A stretch of DNA of 64,000 nucleotides from Geobacteraceae bacterium (GTDB lineage Bacteria; Desulfobacterota; Desulfuromonadia; Geobacterales; Geobacteraceae), in assembly GCA_009773645.1 (NCBI GenBank), contig WSYB01000018.1, positions 117,452 to 181,451 of the forward strand, read 5' to 3'. Below are positions 24,395-34,026 of this stretch, one piece after another; the first letter of the stretch is position 1, and each line of letters begins with the position of its first letter. The notes below the pieces were generated by a model. That model had not been told where the DNA came from, did not search any database, and was given only the letters and a program-made list of their open reading frames with translations. The position numbers and the translations under genes are program-made.

Positions 24395-25528
24395 TCATAC
24401 GATCTTCTTCCTGAATTTCTTGATCGCCAGCGCGAGCACCACGACGCCGAAAACGGCCAGGAAGCCGGCTTCCCCGGCGAGGATGTCAAGCCCCACGTCC
24501 TTGAGGTAGATGCCGCGCAGGATGGCCACGAAGTAACGGGCCGTGATGATATGGGTTATCCCCTGGATCGGCAGGGGCATGTTGTCGATGGGGAAGATGA
24601 AGCCGGAAAGGAGAAAGGCCGGCAGCATGGTCGCCACCATGGCGATCTGTGAAGCCAGACGCTGGCTCTTGGCGATGATGCTGATCAGCATCCCCAGGGA
24701 GAGTGCGCCTATCAGGAAAACTATCGACATGCCGAACAGGAGCCAGAGGCTGCCGCGCAGGGGAATGGCGAAGATGAACTCCCCGACCAGCATGGAAAGG
24801 AGCAGGTCGAGGATGCCGATGGTGAAGTAGGGGACGAGTTTTCCCACGATCAGCTCCGGCCCCTTGAGTGGTGTGGATATCAGCTGCTCCATGGTGCCGG
24901 TTTCCCATTCGCGGGCCACGGTGAGTGACGTAAGCAGCGCGGTGATGACCATCATGATGACCGCGATCAACCCGGGGAAGATATAGTTTTTCGAGATCAT
25001 GTCGGCGTTGTACCAGACGCGGGGACGAACATCAAGCCGTCCGGCAGCGGGTGCCACACCCAGCCGCCGCAGCTGTCCCAGGGCGACTTCCTGCGAGTAG
25101 GAGAGGGCAACGGCATCGGCATACCCCAAGGCGATGGTGGCGGTGTTGGAATCGCTGCCGTCGAGCAGCACCTGAACGGACGTTTTTCTTCCGGACTCGA
25201 TCTGTCGGGCAAAGTCAACGGGGATGATGAGGGCGATCAGCGCATCCCGCCGGTCGATGGCGTGTTCGATATCCCGGTAGTTATCCACATAACGATTCAG
25301 GGAGAAATAGCGGGAGCCGCTGAAATGGCTGATAAAATCGCGGCTGGCGTGGGTCCCGCTCTGGTCCCAGACGATCAGCGGCACCTTGTCCACATCGAGG
25401 GTGAGGGCATAGCCGAACAGAAAAAGGAGCAGCATCGGGATGGCGATCCCCATCCCCAGGCTCCGCGGGTCGCGGAAGACGTGGAGGAATTCCTTTTTGG
25501 CCACCGCTTTTATGCGTTGGAACTTCAT
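24395..25528 (-). CDS. ABC-2 type transporter permease
   Basis: A 377-residue permease related to the next gene downstream: RIKAVAKKEFLHVFRDPRSL is the cytoplasmic N-terminal motif, followed by one helix, a periplasmic domain and five membrane helices, ending with ITARYFVAILRGIYLKDVG. The ATG at 25528 matches the family start; the earlier ATG would read through repeat B. Together with the second permease and two ATPases it forms the exporter core. Confidence 0.92.
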   Translation of the reverse strand: MKFQRIKAVAKKEFLHVFRDPRSLGMGIAIPMLLLFLFGYALTLDVDKVPLIVWDQSGTHASRDFISHFSGSRYFSLNRYVDNYRDIEHAIDRRDALIALIIPVDFARQIESGRKTSVQVLLDGSDSNTATIALGYADAVALSYSQEVALGQLRRLGVAPAAGRLDVRPRVWYNADMISKNYIFPGLIAVIMMVITALLTSLTVAREWETGTMEQLISTPLKGPELIVGKLVPYFTIGILDLLLSMLVGEFIFAIPLRGSLWLLFGMSIVFLIGALSLGMLISIIAKSQRLASQIAMVATMLPAFLLSGFIFPIDNMPLPIQGITHIITARYFVAILRGIYLKDVGLDILAGEAGFLAVFGVVVLALAIKKFRKKIV

Positions 25529-25539
25529 ACAAACCCTTT

Positions 25540-25735
25540 GCCACGGAGACACAGAGGCACGGAGAAAATCAGTCAAAACCTTTTTTCAGCTTCACGATTA
25601 CCTCACGATTTTCCTGGTTTATAAAATCAAATTCGTAGATTTAATCTTGCGTAATCTAGAAGTAATCGCGAGGCTTAAACTCTGTTTCTGTTTGTTCTGA
25701 TAGTTTTTTCTCCGTGTCTCCGTGTCTCCGTGGCA
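25540..25735. repeat. MITE-like element with 8-bp periodic inverted ends (copy B)
   Basis: Left end CCACGGAG, ACACAGAG, GCACGGAG; right end TTCTCCGTGTCTCCGTG then TCTCCGTGGC. The interior is AT-rich and unlike copy A, so the ends define the family. It lies between an ATPase gene and a permease gene of one operon. Confidence 0.85.
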
Positions 25736-25742
25736 GATTTTT

Positions 25743-26717
25743 TTACCTCGCAAACTCCCGCTGGGGCGCTTCCTGCCGGTCCCTTGCCTCGATGAGGGAG
25801 ACGAAGACGTCCTCCAGGGAGGGGACGATTTTTTCAATGCGGCTGACTGCAAAGTTCCGTTCGGCAAGCATCTCTGCCATGACGGGCGCCGCCCGCCCGG
25901 CGTTTTCCGCCACCACGTGCAGCCCCTTGCCGAACAGGGCGGCGTGCTTTATCCCGGCCATTTCCTCTATGTATCCCATCGCCTCCTGCGGGCGATCGCA
26001 CAGTACCTCGATGACGTCCTCTTCCATGAAGCGGGACTTAAGCTCCTCGGGGGTGCCGAGGGCGATCAGCTCTCCCCGGTAGATGAGCCCCAGGCGGTCG
26101 CAGTATTCCGCCTCGTCCATGTAGTGGGTGGTGACGAATACGGTCACCCCCCGGCCCGCCAGGTGGTAGATCAGGTCCCAGAATTTGCGGCGGCTGATCG
26201 GGTCGACCCCGGAGGTGGGCTCGTCGAGAAATATGATGGGCGGCTCATGGAGGATGGCGCACCCCAGGGCAAGCCGCTGCTTCCACCCCCCCGCAAGATC
26301 GGCTGTCCGGGATTTCCGGTGTTCCTCCAGCCCCGCCATCCCGATCACCCATTTCTTCCGCTCTTTCTTCTTTCCCGTGGGAATGCGGTAGATGCCGCTG
26401 TAGAAGTCGATGTTCTCTTCCACCGTCAGGTCTTCGTAAAGGGAGAAACGCTGGCTCATGTAGCCGATGTTCTTCTTGATTTCCTCGGACTCTTTGATGA
26501 TGTCGAATCCCGCCACCGTCCCGCTCCCGCCGGACGGTTCCAGGATGCCGCACAGCATGCGGATGGTGGTCGATTTTCCGGCGCCGTTCGGCCCCAGGAA
26601 GCCGAAGATCTCCCCACGCTTCACGTCGAGGCTCACCCTGTCGACCGCAATGAAGTCGCCAAAGCGCTTTGAAAGGTCTTTAAGGGTGACGGCAAAGGTG
26701 TTACTCCCGGTATCCAT
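25743..26717 (-). CDS. ABC transporter ATP-binding protein (second)
   Basis: A 324-residue ATPase: Walker A GPNGAGKSTT (about 44-53), Q-loop MSQRFSLYEDLT, signature LAGGWKQRLALG (an LSGGQ variant), Walker B PPIIFLDEPTSGVDP, and H-loop VTTHYMDEAEYC. The C-terminal domain of DrrA-type ATPases follows. It overlaps the upstream ATPase gene by 17 bp. Confidence 0.95.
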   Translation of the reverse strand: MDTGSNTFAVTLKDLSKRFGDFIAVDRVSLDVKRGEIFGFLGPNGAGKSTTIRMLCGILEPSGGSGTVAGFDIIKESEEIKKNIGYMSQRFSLYEDLTVEENIDFYSGIYRIPTGKKKERKKWVIGMAGLEEHRKSRTADLAGGWKQRLALGCAILHEPPIIFLDEPTSGVDPISRRKFWDLIYHLAGRGVTVFVTTHYMDEAEYCDRLGLIYRGELIALGTPEELKSRFMEEDVIEVLCDRPQEAMGYIEEMAGIKHAALFGKGLHVVAENAGRAAPVMAEMLAERNFAVSRIEKIVPSLEDVFVSLIEARDRQEAPQREFAR

Positions 26718-27657
26718 CGGCTTTCCCCTGTTCGTTAGTCACCACAGAAACGAAGACATCCTCAAGGGAAGGCTCGATGACCCGTATTCCCAGAAGAGGG
26801 ATCCCTTCCTGGCTGAAAAGCTTCTCAACAGCGGTGCCGGCCTGCTGAGGGTCGTTTGTTACCACATGCAGCTTATCCCCGAACAGTCCCACCGATTCGA
26901 CGTGCAGCCGTTCGCTCAGAATGCCGGCGGCCCGGCGCGCCTCGCTGGTGCGAACCTCCAGGATGGCGCCGCGCATGAGTCCCTTGAGATGTTCCGGTTC
27001 ATCGCAGGCGAGGAGCCTTCCCTTGTGGAAGAGCCCCACCCGGTTGCAGCGGTCTGCCTCGTCCAGGTAGGCGGTAGTCACCAGGATGGTCACCCCCTCC
27101 TTCAGCAACTGGTAAAGGATGCGCCAGAAATCGCGCCGCGAGACCGGGTCAACGCCGTTGGTCGGCTCATCGAGAAAAAGCACCTGAGGGGTGTGGACGA
27201 GGGCACAGGCGAGGCCGAGCTTCTGCTTCATGCCGCCGGAAAGGTTGCCGGCCAGGCGTTTTTTAAAGGGAGTCAAATTGCTGAAGGCTAAGAGCCGGTC
27301 GATCTTCTCCTCCCGTCCCTTCTGTGGCAGGCCGTAGATGTCGGCGTAGAAGAGGATGTTTTCCATGACCGAGAGATCCGGGTAGAGGCCGAAGCGCTGG
27401 CTCATGTAGCCGATCTCCTCCTTGATCGCCTCCGCCTCGCGGACGATGTCCTTTCCCATCACCCGGGCGGAGCCGGAGGTCGGCTCCATGATCGAGGCGA
27501 GCATCCGCAGGGTGGTGGTCTTTCCCGCGCCGTCCGGCCCGATAAGGCCGAACAACTCTCCTTTGGCCACGGAGAGGGAGAGATTGTCCACGGCGACGAG
27601 TCCGCCGAAGCGTTTGGTCAGGTTGTCGGCTTTGATGGCGGGAAGAGGGGAGTTCAT
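26701..27657 (-). CDS. ABC transporter ATP-binding protein (first)
   Basis: A 318-residue ATPase with Walker A GPDGAGKTTT, signature NLSGGMKQKLGLA, Walker B VLFLDEPTNGVDP and an H-loop variant with Thr-Ala (VTTAYLDEAD), so the switch His is replaced by Ala. Two separate ATPases suggest a heterodimer; the loss of the His implies that this subunit may have a degenerate catalytic site. Overlaps the HlyD gene by 4 bp. Confidence 0.94.
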   Translation of the reverse strand: MNSPLPAIKADNLTKRFGGLVAVDNLSLSVAKGELFGLIGPDGAGKTTTLRMLASIMEPTSGSARVMGKDIVREAEAIKEEIGYMSQRFGLYPDLSVMENILFYADIYGLPQKGREEKIDRLLAFSNLTPFKKRLAGNLSGGMKQKLGLACALVHTPQVLFLDEPTNGVDPVSRRDFWRILYQLLKEGVTILVTTAYLDEADRCNRVGLFHKGRLLACDEPEHLKGLMRGAILEVRTSEARRAAGILSERLHVESVGLFGDKLHVVTNDPQQAGTAVEKLFSQEGIPLLGIRVIEPSLEDVFVSVVTNEQGKADGYRE

Positions 27658-28682
27658 TTCCCGGTTCCCGCTTCCCGGTTCCCGCTTCCCGGTTCCCGCT
27701 TCCCGATCACTATCTCCGCGTCCGCCGGCATCCCCGGCTTCAGCTCCATGTTCTGATTGGGTATGGATATTTTTATCCGGTAGACCAGCTTCACCCGCTC
27801 CTTTTCGGTCTGTACGTTCTTCGGCGTGAACTCCGCTTCGGAAGCAATGAAGGAAATCACCCCATCGTAAATCTTTCCGGGGTACGTGTCGGTCCTGACC
27901 CGTGCCTTCTGCCCCACCTTGACCCGGCCCAGGTCGGTCTCGTTGATGTAGGCCCGTACCCAGACGCTCTCTATCTCCCCCACGGTGATAACAGGGGTGC
28001 CGGCGGCGACCTGTTCGCCGGGTTCCACGTTTTTCGACAACACCACTCCTTTGAGGGGAGAGGTCAGTGTGGTGTAGCCTAGCCGCGTCTTTGCCAGGGC
28101 CAGGGCAGCCTCGGCATCCCGGAGCCGCGCCCTTGCCTGGTCGATTGTTTCACGGCGCGGGCCCTCCCGCACCAGCTTTACCCGCTCACTGGCCTCCCGG
28201 ACGCTTGCCCGTGCCGCATCATAAGAGGTCCCGGCCGCGTCGAATTCACGGGTTGAAATCACATCCTTCCGGTAAAGTGCCTCCTGGCGGACAAAGTCCT
28301 TCTGCAGGCGTGATTCCTCGGCCTTGGCCCGTGCGAGCTGGGCCTCGGCCTGGCCGATTTCTTCCTTGCGGGACCCCGCCTCAAGCTCTGCCAGGGCCGC
28401 CTTTGCCGTCTGCATTGCCGCCTGACGCGCCGCCACGTCGTGGAGCTGGTCGTTACTCTCCAGCCGGCCAACAATCTGACCGTCCTTGACCATCTCTCCT
28501 TCGTCGACCAGACGCTCCTTCACCCGCCCGGGGATCTTGAAACTCACCTCCACATCGGTGACCTCAATATTTCCCGAGACCATGATATTTCCAGCAGTGG
28601 TGTGAGGACGATGAATAATGTAATAAGCTGCAGCGGCAGCGACAGCCGCCACGGCAAGTATGGCGATTACCTGTTTTTTCAT
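27654..28682 (-). CDS. HlyD family periplasmic adaptor
   Basis: A 342-residue membrane-fusion protein: N-terminal membrane anchor (about 5-20, VIAILAVAAVAAAAAYYII), a barrel-sandwich lipoyl half (IEVTDVEVSFKIPGRVKERLVDEG), a coiled-coil hairpin (about 75-195), and the second lipoyl half (LTSPLKGVVLSKNVEPGEQV). It bridges the ABC permeases to TolC. The last 16 residues or so are encoded by a 7-bp repeat array and are not family-like. Confidence 0.93.
   Translation of the reverse strand: MKKQVIAILAVAAVAAAAAYYIIHRPHTTAGNIMVSGNIEVTDVEVSFKIPGRVKERLVDEGEMVKDGQIVGRLESNDQLHDVAARQAAMQTAKAALAELEAGSRKEEIGQAEAQLARAKAEESRLQKDFVRQEALYRKDVISTREFDAAGTSYDAARASVREASERVKLVREGPRRETIDQARARLRDAEAALALAKTRLGYTTLTSPLKGVVLSKNVEPGEQVAAGTPVITVGEIESVWVRAYINETDLGRVKVGQKARVRTDTYPGKIYDGVISFIASEAEFTPKNVQTEKERVKLVYRIKISIPNQNMELKPGMPADAEIVIGKREPGSGNREAGTGK
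27662..27703. repeat. 7-bp periodic array inside the HlyD 3' end
   Basis: Six alternating heptamers CGGTTCC / CGCTTCC encode the tail of the HlyD protein (minus strand GGAAGCG, GGAACCG). Confidence 0.88.
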
Positions 28683-28817
28683 CAACGGCCCCCGGAAATT
28701 TTTCTCTGAATCTGTATAATAAATTATAGTTAACATGATTCATGAGTAAAGCGAAGACATTTGTGGACGGTTTCCCCTTGGTTTGAAAGGAGCCGGATCG
28801 CCGACGCGGTTTCTTTT

Positions 28818-28834
28818 TGGAACGGTTTGTGCTC
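28818..28834 (+). promoter_or_regulatory. Sigma-54 promoter candidate for the ANTAR regulator
   Basis: TGGAACGGTTTGTGCT gives GG (28819-28820), ten bases, GC (28831-28832), the -24/-12 spacing, with one departure from TGGCAC. It lies about 50 bp ahead of the regulator's start, consistent with nitrogen-responsive expression. Confidence 0.6.
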
Positions 28835-28894
28835 CTGTATAAGGAAGGATGTAAATCCCATGCTCAACAAATCCATTACAAGGCGGTGATTTAA

Positions 28895-29461
28895 TTGAGA
28901 AGTGTGCTGATTGCCGATGATGAATCAATCATAAGGATGAGCCTAAAAAATAAGCTGAAGGAGCTGGGCTTTGATGAAATCATGGAGTGCGGCGACGGCG
29001 AGACCGCAGTTTCCATGGCGCTCTCCCGCCTTCCCGACATTGCCATCCTGGATGTCGCCATGCCCAAAAAGGACGGCATAACCGCCGCCCGTGAGATCAG
29101 GCAGAAACTGAAGATCCCTATCTTGCTCCTTACGGCCAGTCACGACCCGGATACGGTCAAGAGGGCAAAACAGGCCGGAATTGCCGCATTTCTGGTCAAG
29201 CCGTTGCGGGATCAGGACCTGTGGCCCGCCATCGAGCTTGCCTTTGCCCATGCAGACGAGGTGGAAGCCCTCAAGGAACAGGTTGAGGACCTCAAGGACA
29301 CCCTGGAAAGCAGGAAGGTCATCGAGAAGGCGAAAGGGGTGCTGATGCGGACCCAGGGACTTTCCGAGCCGGAGGCGTTCCGCAAGATGCAGAAGCTGGC
29401 CATGGACAAAAGGAAGAGTCTGCGCCAGATCGCCGAGGCGATTTTATTGACCGAATCGTGA
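28895..29461 (+). CDS. gnfR: ANTAR-domain response regulator / antiterminator (GnfR-like)
   Basis: A 188-residue two-domain protein. The receiver domain (1-120) has acids DDES at 8-11, the phospho-acceptor Asp in DIAILDVAMPKKDG (about 53) and Lys in FLVKPLRDQD. The ANTAR RNA-binding domain (about 125-188) includes LESRKVIEKAKGVLM and KMQKLAMDKRKSLRQIAEAI. In Geobacter sulfurreducens GnfR, of this architecture, antiterminates nif leaders. The start is TTG after AAGGCGG. No kinase gene (GnfK) is adjacent. Its presumed RNA targets are the hexaloop leaders of nifH, nifEN, nifB and nifV in this window. Confidence 0.88.
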   Translation: MRSVLIADDESIIRMSLKNKLKELGFDEIMECGDGETAVSMALSRLPDIAILDVAMPKKDGITAAREIRQKLKIPILLLTASHDPDTVKRAKQAGIAAFLVKPLRDQDLWPAIELAFAHADEVEALKEQVEDLKDTLESRKVIEKAKGVLMRTQGLSEPEAFRKMQKLAMDKRKSLRQIAEAILLTES

Positions 29462-29546
29462 TTAAATAATAGGCAATTGCTTCCGAAAAGGGCTTCGAGG
29501 ATCAAGGGTATAAATAAAAAGTAAGTAATATCAGCGTTTTCTGCAT

Positions 29547-29562
29547 TGGCACGGTCGATGCT
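29547..29562 (+). promoter_or_regulatory. Sigma-54 promoter of nifHDK
   Basis: TGGCACGGTCGATGCT has GG and GC at -24/-12 spacing (ten bases between). The start is predicted near 29573. Confidence 0.88.
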
Positions 29563-29598
29563 TAATGAAAAACTCAAGACGTGAAAAACTAAGAACTC

Positions 29599-30600
<1,002 letters not shown>

Positions 30601-30609
30601 ATTGGTTAT

Positions 30610-30668
30610 GTAGGGGCGGCCCCGTGTGGCCGCCCAAAATCAGGGCAACCACATGGGGTTGCCCCTAC
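30610..30668. repeat. GTAGGGGC two-hairpin repeat between nifH and nifD
   Basis: The outer pair GTAGGGGC / GCCCCTAC encloses GGCGGCC...GGCCGCC and GGGCAACC...GGTTGCCC hairpins. In the nifHDK transcript it would form a stable branched structure just after nifH, where it could protect the nifH 3' end or damp read-through. Confidence 0.85.
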
Positions 30669-30699
30669 AAAAGACCATTAAAATTCAGGAGATTTTCAT

Positions 30700-32139
30700 A
30701 TGTCACATGAGCTAAGGAAAATAGAAGGCATCACCAAGGAATCGACCCAGGAGATGATCGACAAGGCCCTGGAGATTTACCCTGAAAAAGCGAAAAAGAA
30801 GCGGGTGCCGCACCTGGCCCCCAATGAAGGCGAAGGGGCCTGCGTCAAGTCCAACAGAAAGACGATCCCCGGCGTGATGAGCGCCCGCGGCTGCGCCTAT
30901 GCCGGCGCCAAAGGGGTGGTCTGGGGGCCGATCCGCGACATGGTCCACGTCTCCCACGGCCCGGTCGGCTGCGGCTGGTACTCCTGGGGGACCCGGCGGA
31001 ACCTCATGAGCGGCATCACCGGCGTCAACAGCTTCGCCATGCAGTTCACCTCCGACTTCCAGGAGAAGGACATCGTCTACGGCGGCGACAAGAAGCTGAA
31101 GGTGCTCCTCCAGGAGGCGAAGGAGTTGTTCCCGCTGGCCAAGGGGATTTCGGTCCTCTCCGAGTGCCCGGTGGGACTGATCGGCGACGACATCAACTCG
31201 GTGGCCAAGCAGTCGTCCAAGGAGCTGGACATCCCGATCATCCCCTGCAACTGCGAGGGTTTCCGCGGCGTCTCCCAGTCCCTCGGCCACCACATCTCCA
31301 ACGACACCATCCGTGACTACATCATCGAGACCCGCGAGTTCGCCGAGCCCGCGACCCCGTACGACATCGCCCTCATCGGCGAGTACAACATCGGCGGCGA
31401 CGCCTGGTCGACGAAGCCGCTCCTCGAGGAGTGCGGCCTGAACGTCAAGGCTGTCTGGACCGGCGACGGCGAGATGGAGAAGATCGCCGCCACCCACCAG
31501 GTGAAGCTCAACGTCATCCACTGCTACCGCTCCATGAACTACATGTGCAAGGTGATGGAGGAGAAGTACGGCATCCCCTGGATCGAGCTCAACTTCTTCG
31601 GCCCGACCAAGATCAGGCAGAGCCTCAGAAAGCTTGCCGAACTGTTCGACGACACCATCAAGGAGAAGGTGGAGGCGGTGATAGCCAAGTACGACCCAAT
31701 CATGCAGGCGGTGATCGACGAATACAAGCCACGCCTTGAAGGGAAGAAGGTGATGCTCTACGTCGGGGGGCTGCGTCCCCGCCATACGGTCAACGCCTAC
31801 GAGGACCTGGGGATGGCGGTGGTCGGCTCCGGCTACGAGTTCGCCCACGGCGACGACTACGAGCGGACCTCTCCGGAAATGCCGGAAGCCACGGTCATCT
31901 ATGACGACATCACCGAGTACGAGTTCGAACAGTTTGCCGATGCCCTGAAGCCCGACCTGATCGGCAGCGGGATCAAGGAGAAGTACCTGTTCCAGAAGAT
32001 GGGGATACCGTTCCGGCAGATGCACAGCTGGGATTACTCCGGTCCGTACCACGGCTACAAGGGGTTCCCGATCTTTGCCCGGGACGTGGATATGGCGGTG
32101 AATAGCCCGACCTGGAACCTGGTGAAGAGCCCGTTTTAA
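30700..32139 (+). CDS. nifD: Nitrogenase MoFe protein alpha chain NifD
   Basis: 479 residues. P-cluster ligands are Cys65, Cys91 and Cys156; FeMo-cofactor ligands are Cys275 (NVIHCYRSM) and His442 ([12 protein letters not shown]). The His pair in SLGHHIS (197-198) matches the substrate-channel His195 region of Azotobacter NifD. All catalytic residues are present for a Mo nitrogenase. Preceded by AGGAG and by a dispersed repeat. Confidence 0.98.
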   Translation: MSHELRKIEGITKESTQEMIDKALEIYPEKAKKKRVPHLAPNEGEGACVKSNRKTIPGVMSARGCAYAGAKGVVWGPIRDMVHVSHGPVGCGWYSWGTRRNLMSGITGVNSFAMQFTSDFQEKDIVYGGDKKLKVLLQEAKELFPLAKGISVLSECPVGLIGDDINSVAKQSSKELDIPIIPCNCEGFRGVSQSLGHHISNDTIRDYIIETREFAEPATPYDIALIGEYNIGGDAWSTKPLLEECGLNVKAVWTGDGEMEKIAATHQVKLNVIHCYRSMNYMCKVMEEKYGIPWIELNFFGPTKIRQSLRKLAELFDDTIKEKVEAVIAKYDPIMQAVIDEYKPRLEGKKVMLYVGGLRPRHTVNAYEDLGMAVVGSGYEFAHGDDYERTSPEMPEATVIYDDITEYEFEQFADALKPDLIGSGIKEKYLFQKMGIPFRQMHSWDYSGPYHGYKGFPIFARDVDMAVNSPTWNLVKSPF

Positions 32140-32146
32140 TTGGAAT

Positions 32147-32205
32147 GTAGGGGCGGCCCTGTGTGGCCGCCCGGAATCAGGGCAACCACATAGGGTTCCC
32201 CCTAC
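32147..32205. repeat. GTAGGGGC two-hairpin repeat between nifD and nifK
   Basis: Very similar to the element after nifH (GTAGGGGCGGCC start, CCCCTAC end, one base change in the second hairpin). Both copies lie in the same orientation within one operon. Confidence 0.85.
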
Positions 32206-32268
32206 ATACGCACAGATTCCCGGACCGTGGGACGGATGAGTCTCCGGCCGGTCGAAGGAGATACTACT

Positions 32269-33738
32269 ATGGCTAACAATCTTGGATTAGCAGTTAAGCC
32301 CGTGACCGAGACCCCCGAGGAGGAGGTCAACCGGGTCGCGGCATGGATCAACACCGAAGAATACAAGGAAAAGAACTTCGCCCGCACCTCGCTGGTCATC
32401 AACCCGGCGCACGCCTGCCAGCCGCTCGGTGCCGAGCTGGCGGCGCACGGCTTCGAAGGTACACTTCCCTTCGTCCACGGCTCGCAGGGATGTACTTCGT
32501 ACTTCCGCTCCACCTTCAACCGCCATTTCCGTGAGCCGGCACCGGCGGTTTCCTCCTCTATGACCGAGGACGGGGCGGTGTTCGGCGGGCAGAACAACCT
32601 GCACGAGGCGCTGGAAAACGCCTACACCATCTACAAGCCGAAAATGATGGCGGTCTTCACCTCCTGCATGCCGGAGATCATCGGCGACGACCTGACCGCC
32701 TTCATCAAGAACGCCCGGAACAAGGGGTGCGTCCCCCAGGACTATCCGCTCCCCTATGCCAATACCCCGAGCTTCAACGGCTGCCACATCCACGGCTACG
32801 ACGCCATGCTCCTCTCCATCCTGCAGACCCTGACCGAAGGGAAACAGGTGGAAGGGCGCTGTACCGGCAAGCTCAACCTCATCGCCGGCTTCGACGCCAA
32901 CACCGGCAACTACCGCGAGTATAAGCGGTTCCTGAAGGAGTTCGGCATCCCCTACACCTTCCTGGCCGACATCTCCGATACATTCGACTCTCCGCTGGAC
33001 GGCCACTACAAGATCTATCCGGGCGGCACCAAGCTGGACGAAGCGGCCGACTCCATCAACGGCAAGGCGACCATCGCCCTGGGGAGCTATTCCACCGCCA
33101 AGACCTTCACCTGGTTGAAGGATACCTACTCCGGCAAGCATGTCCAGATGCCGGTGCCGTTCGGGATCGCCAAGACCGACGCCTTCCTGATGAAGATATC
33201 CGAGCTGTTCGGCAAGCCGGTACCCGAGTCGCTGAAGGCCGAGCGCGGCCGGGCCGTGGACCTCATGACCGACGCCCACCAGTACATCCACGGCAAGAAG
33301 TTCGCCGTGTACGGCGACCCCGACTACCTCCTCGGCTACGTCTCGTTCCTGCTGGAGATGGGTGCGGTTCCCTACCACATCATGTGCAGCAAGGGGACCA
33401 AGAAGCTGGAGAAGGAGATCCAGGCACTGCTGGACGCCTCCATGTACGGGAAGGAAGGGAAGATTTACATCAACAAGGACCTCTGGCATCTGCGGAGCCT
33501 CGTGGTGACCGATCCGGTGGACGCCATAATCGGCGACACCCACGGCAAGTTCGCCGCCCGGGACGCCAATATCCCGCTCTTCCGGTTCGGCTTCCCGATC
33601 TTCGACCGGGTGAACCTGCACCGCTCCCCGCTGATCGGCTACCAGGGAGTGATCAACATGCTGTCGACCATTTGCAACAAGTTCATCGATATTACGGATG
33701 AGACGTGCGATGAACGGCACTTCGAGATGATGCGCTAA
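32269..33738 (+). CDS. nifK: Nitrogenase MoFe protein beta chain NifK
   Basis: 489 residues. P-cluster ligands Cys50 (PAHACQPLG), Cys75 (GSQGCTSYF) and Cys133 (TSCMPEIIGDD) are in place. It pairs with NifD in the catalytic heterotetramer. The ATG at 32269 follows GAAGGAG; it is shorter at the N-terminus than Azotobacter NifK, as is common for group II nitrogenases. A strong terminator follows at 33955. Confidence 0.98.
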   Translation: MANNLGLAVKPVTETPEEEVNRVAAWINTEEYKEKNFARTSLVINPAHACQPLGAELAAHGFEGTLPFVHGSQGCTSYFRSTFNRHFREPAPAVSSSMTEDGAVFGGQNNLHEALENAYTIYKPKMMAVFTSCMPEIIGDDLTAFIKNARNKGCVPQDYPLPYANTPSFNGCHIHGYDAMLLSILQTLTEGKQVEGRCTGKLNLIAGFDANTGNYREYKRFLKEFGIPYTFLADISDTFDSPLDGHYKIYPGGTKLDEAADSINGKATIALGSYSTAKTFTWLKDTYSGKHVQMPVPFGIAKTDAFLMKISELFGKPVPESLKAERGRAVDLMTDAHQYIHGKKFAVYGDPDYLLGYVSFLLEMGAVPYHIMCSKGTKKLEKEIQALLDASMYGKEGKIYINKDLWHLRSLVVTDPVDAIIGDTHGKFAARDANIPLFRFGFPIFDRVNLHRSPLIGYQGVINMLSTICNKFIDITDETCDERHFEMMR

Positions 33739-33806
33739 TACGAGCGAGCCTTTTCCGCCATCTCGGCGTTGCCTTCGTCATCGCTTGTGCGACGTAGCGC
33801 TGCGAT

Positions 33807-33880
33807 CCCTCACCCAATCCCTCTCCCAAGGGGAGAGGGCAAGGAGTGCTCTCCCCTTCCGGGGGAGAGATAGAGAGAAG
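33807..33880. repeat. Palindromic CTCTCCC/GGGAGAG intergenic repeat
   Basis: CCCTCTCCC-AAGG-GGAGAGGG is followed by CTCTCCCCTTCCGGGGGAGAG, two adjacent short palindromes downstream of nifK. This kind of repeat is common in GC-rich intergenic DNA; no gene is seen in 33739-34026. Confidence 0.65.
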
Positions 33881-33954
33881 GCTGGCCTCCGCGCTCTTCC
33901 TCGGCGCCTTGACCTGACGAAAAAATCTCGCTCGTAAGTGGTTGTGAAAACAGC

Positions 33955-33996
33955 AAAAAGGGACACTCCCGGAAATCGGGGAGTGTCCCTTTTTTT
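33955..33996. terminator. Intrinsic terminator after nifK (GGGACACT type)
   Basis: AAAAAGGGACACTCCC and GGGAGTGTCCCTTTTTT form a strong, nearly symmetric hairpin, usable from both strands: for nifHDK and for the convergent BRO-N gene. A similar hairpin occurs at 37106, at the other side of the accessory genes. Confidence 0.9.
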
Positions 33997-34026
33997 ACTG
34001 TTCCTTTGAGTGATTTACTCGTCTGG

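Noticed and set aside
30712-32052. Long antisense open frame over nifD (and similar over nifK and nifEN)
   Set aside because: nifD has every cluster ligand; the antisense frame is low-complexity and family-less.
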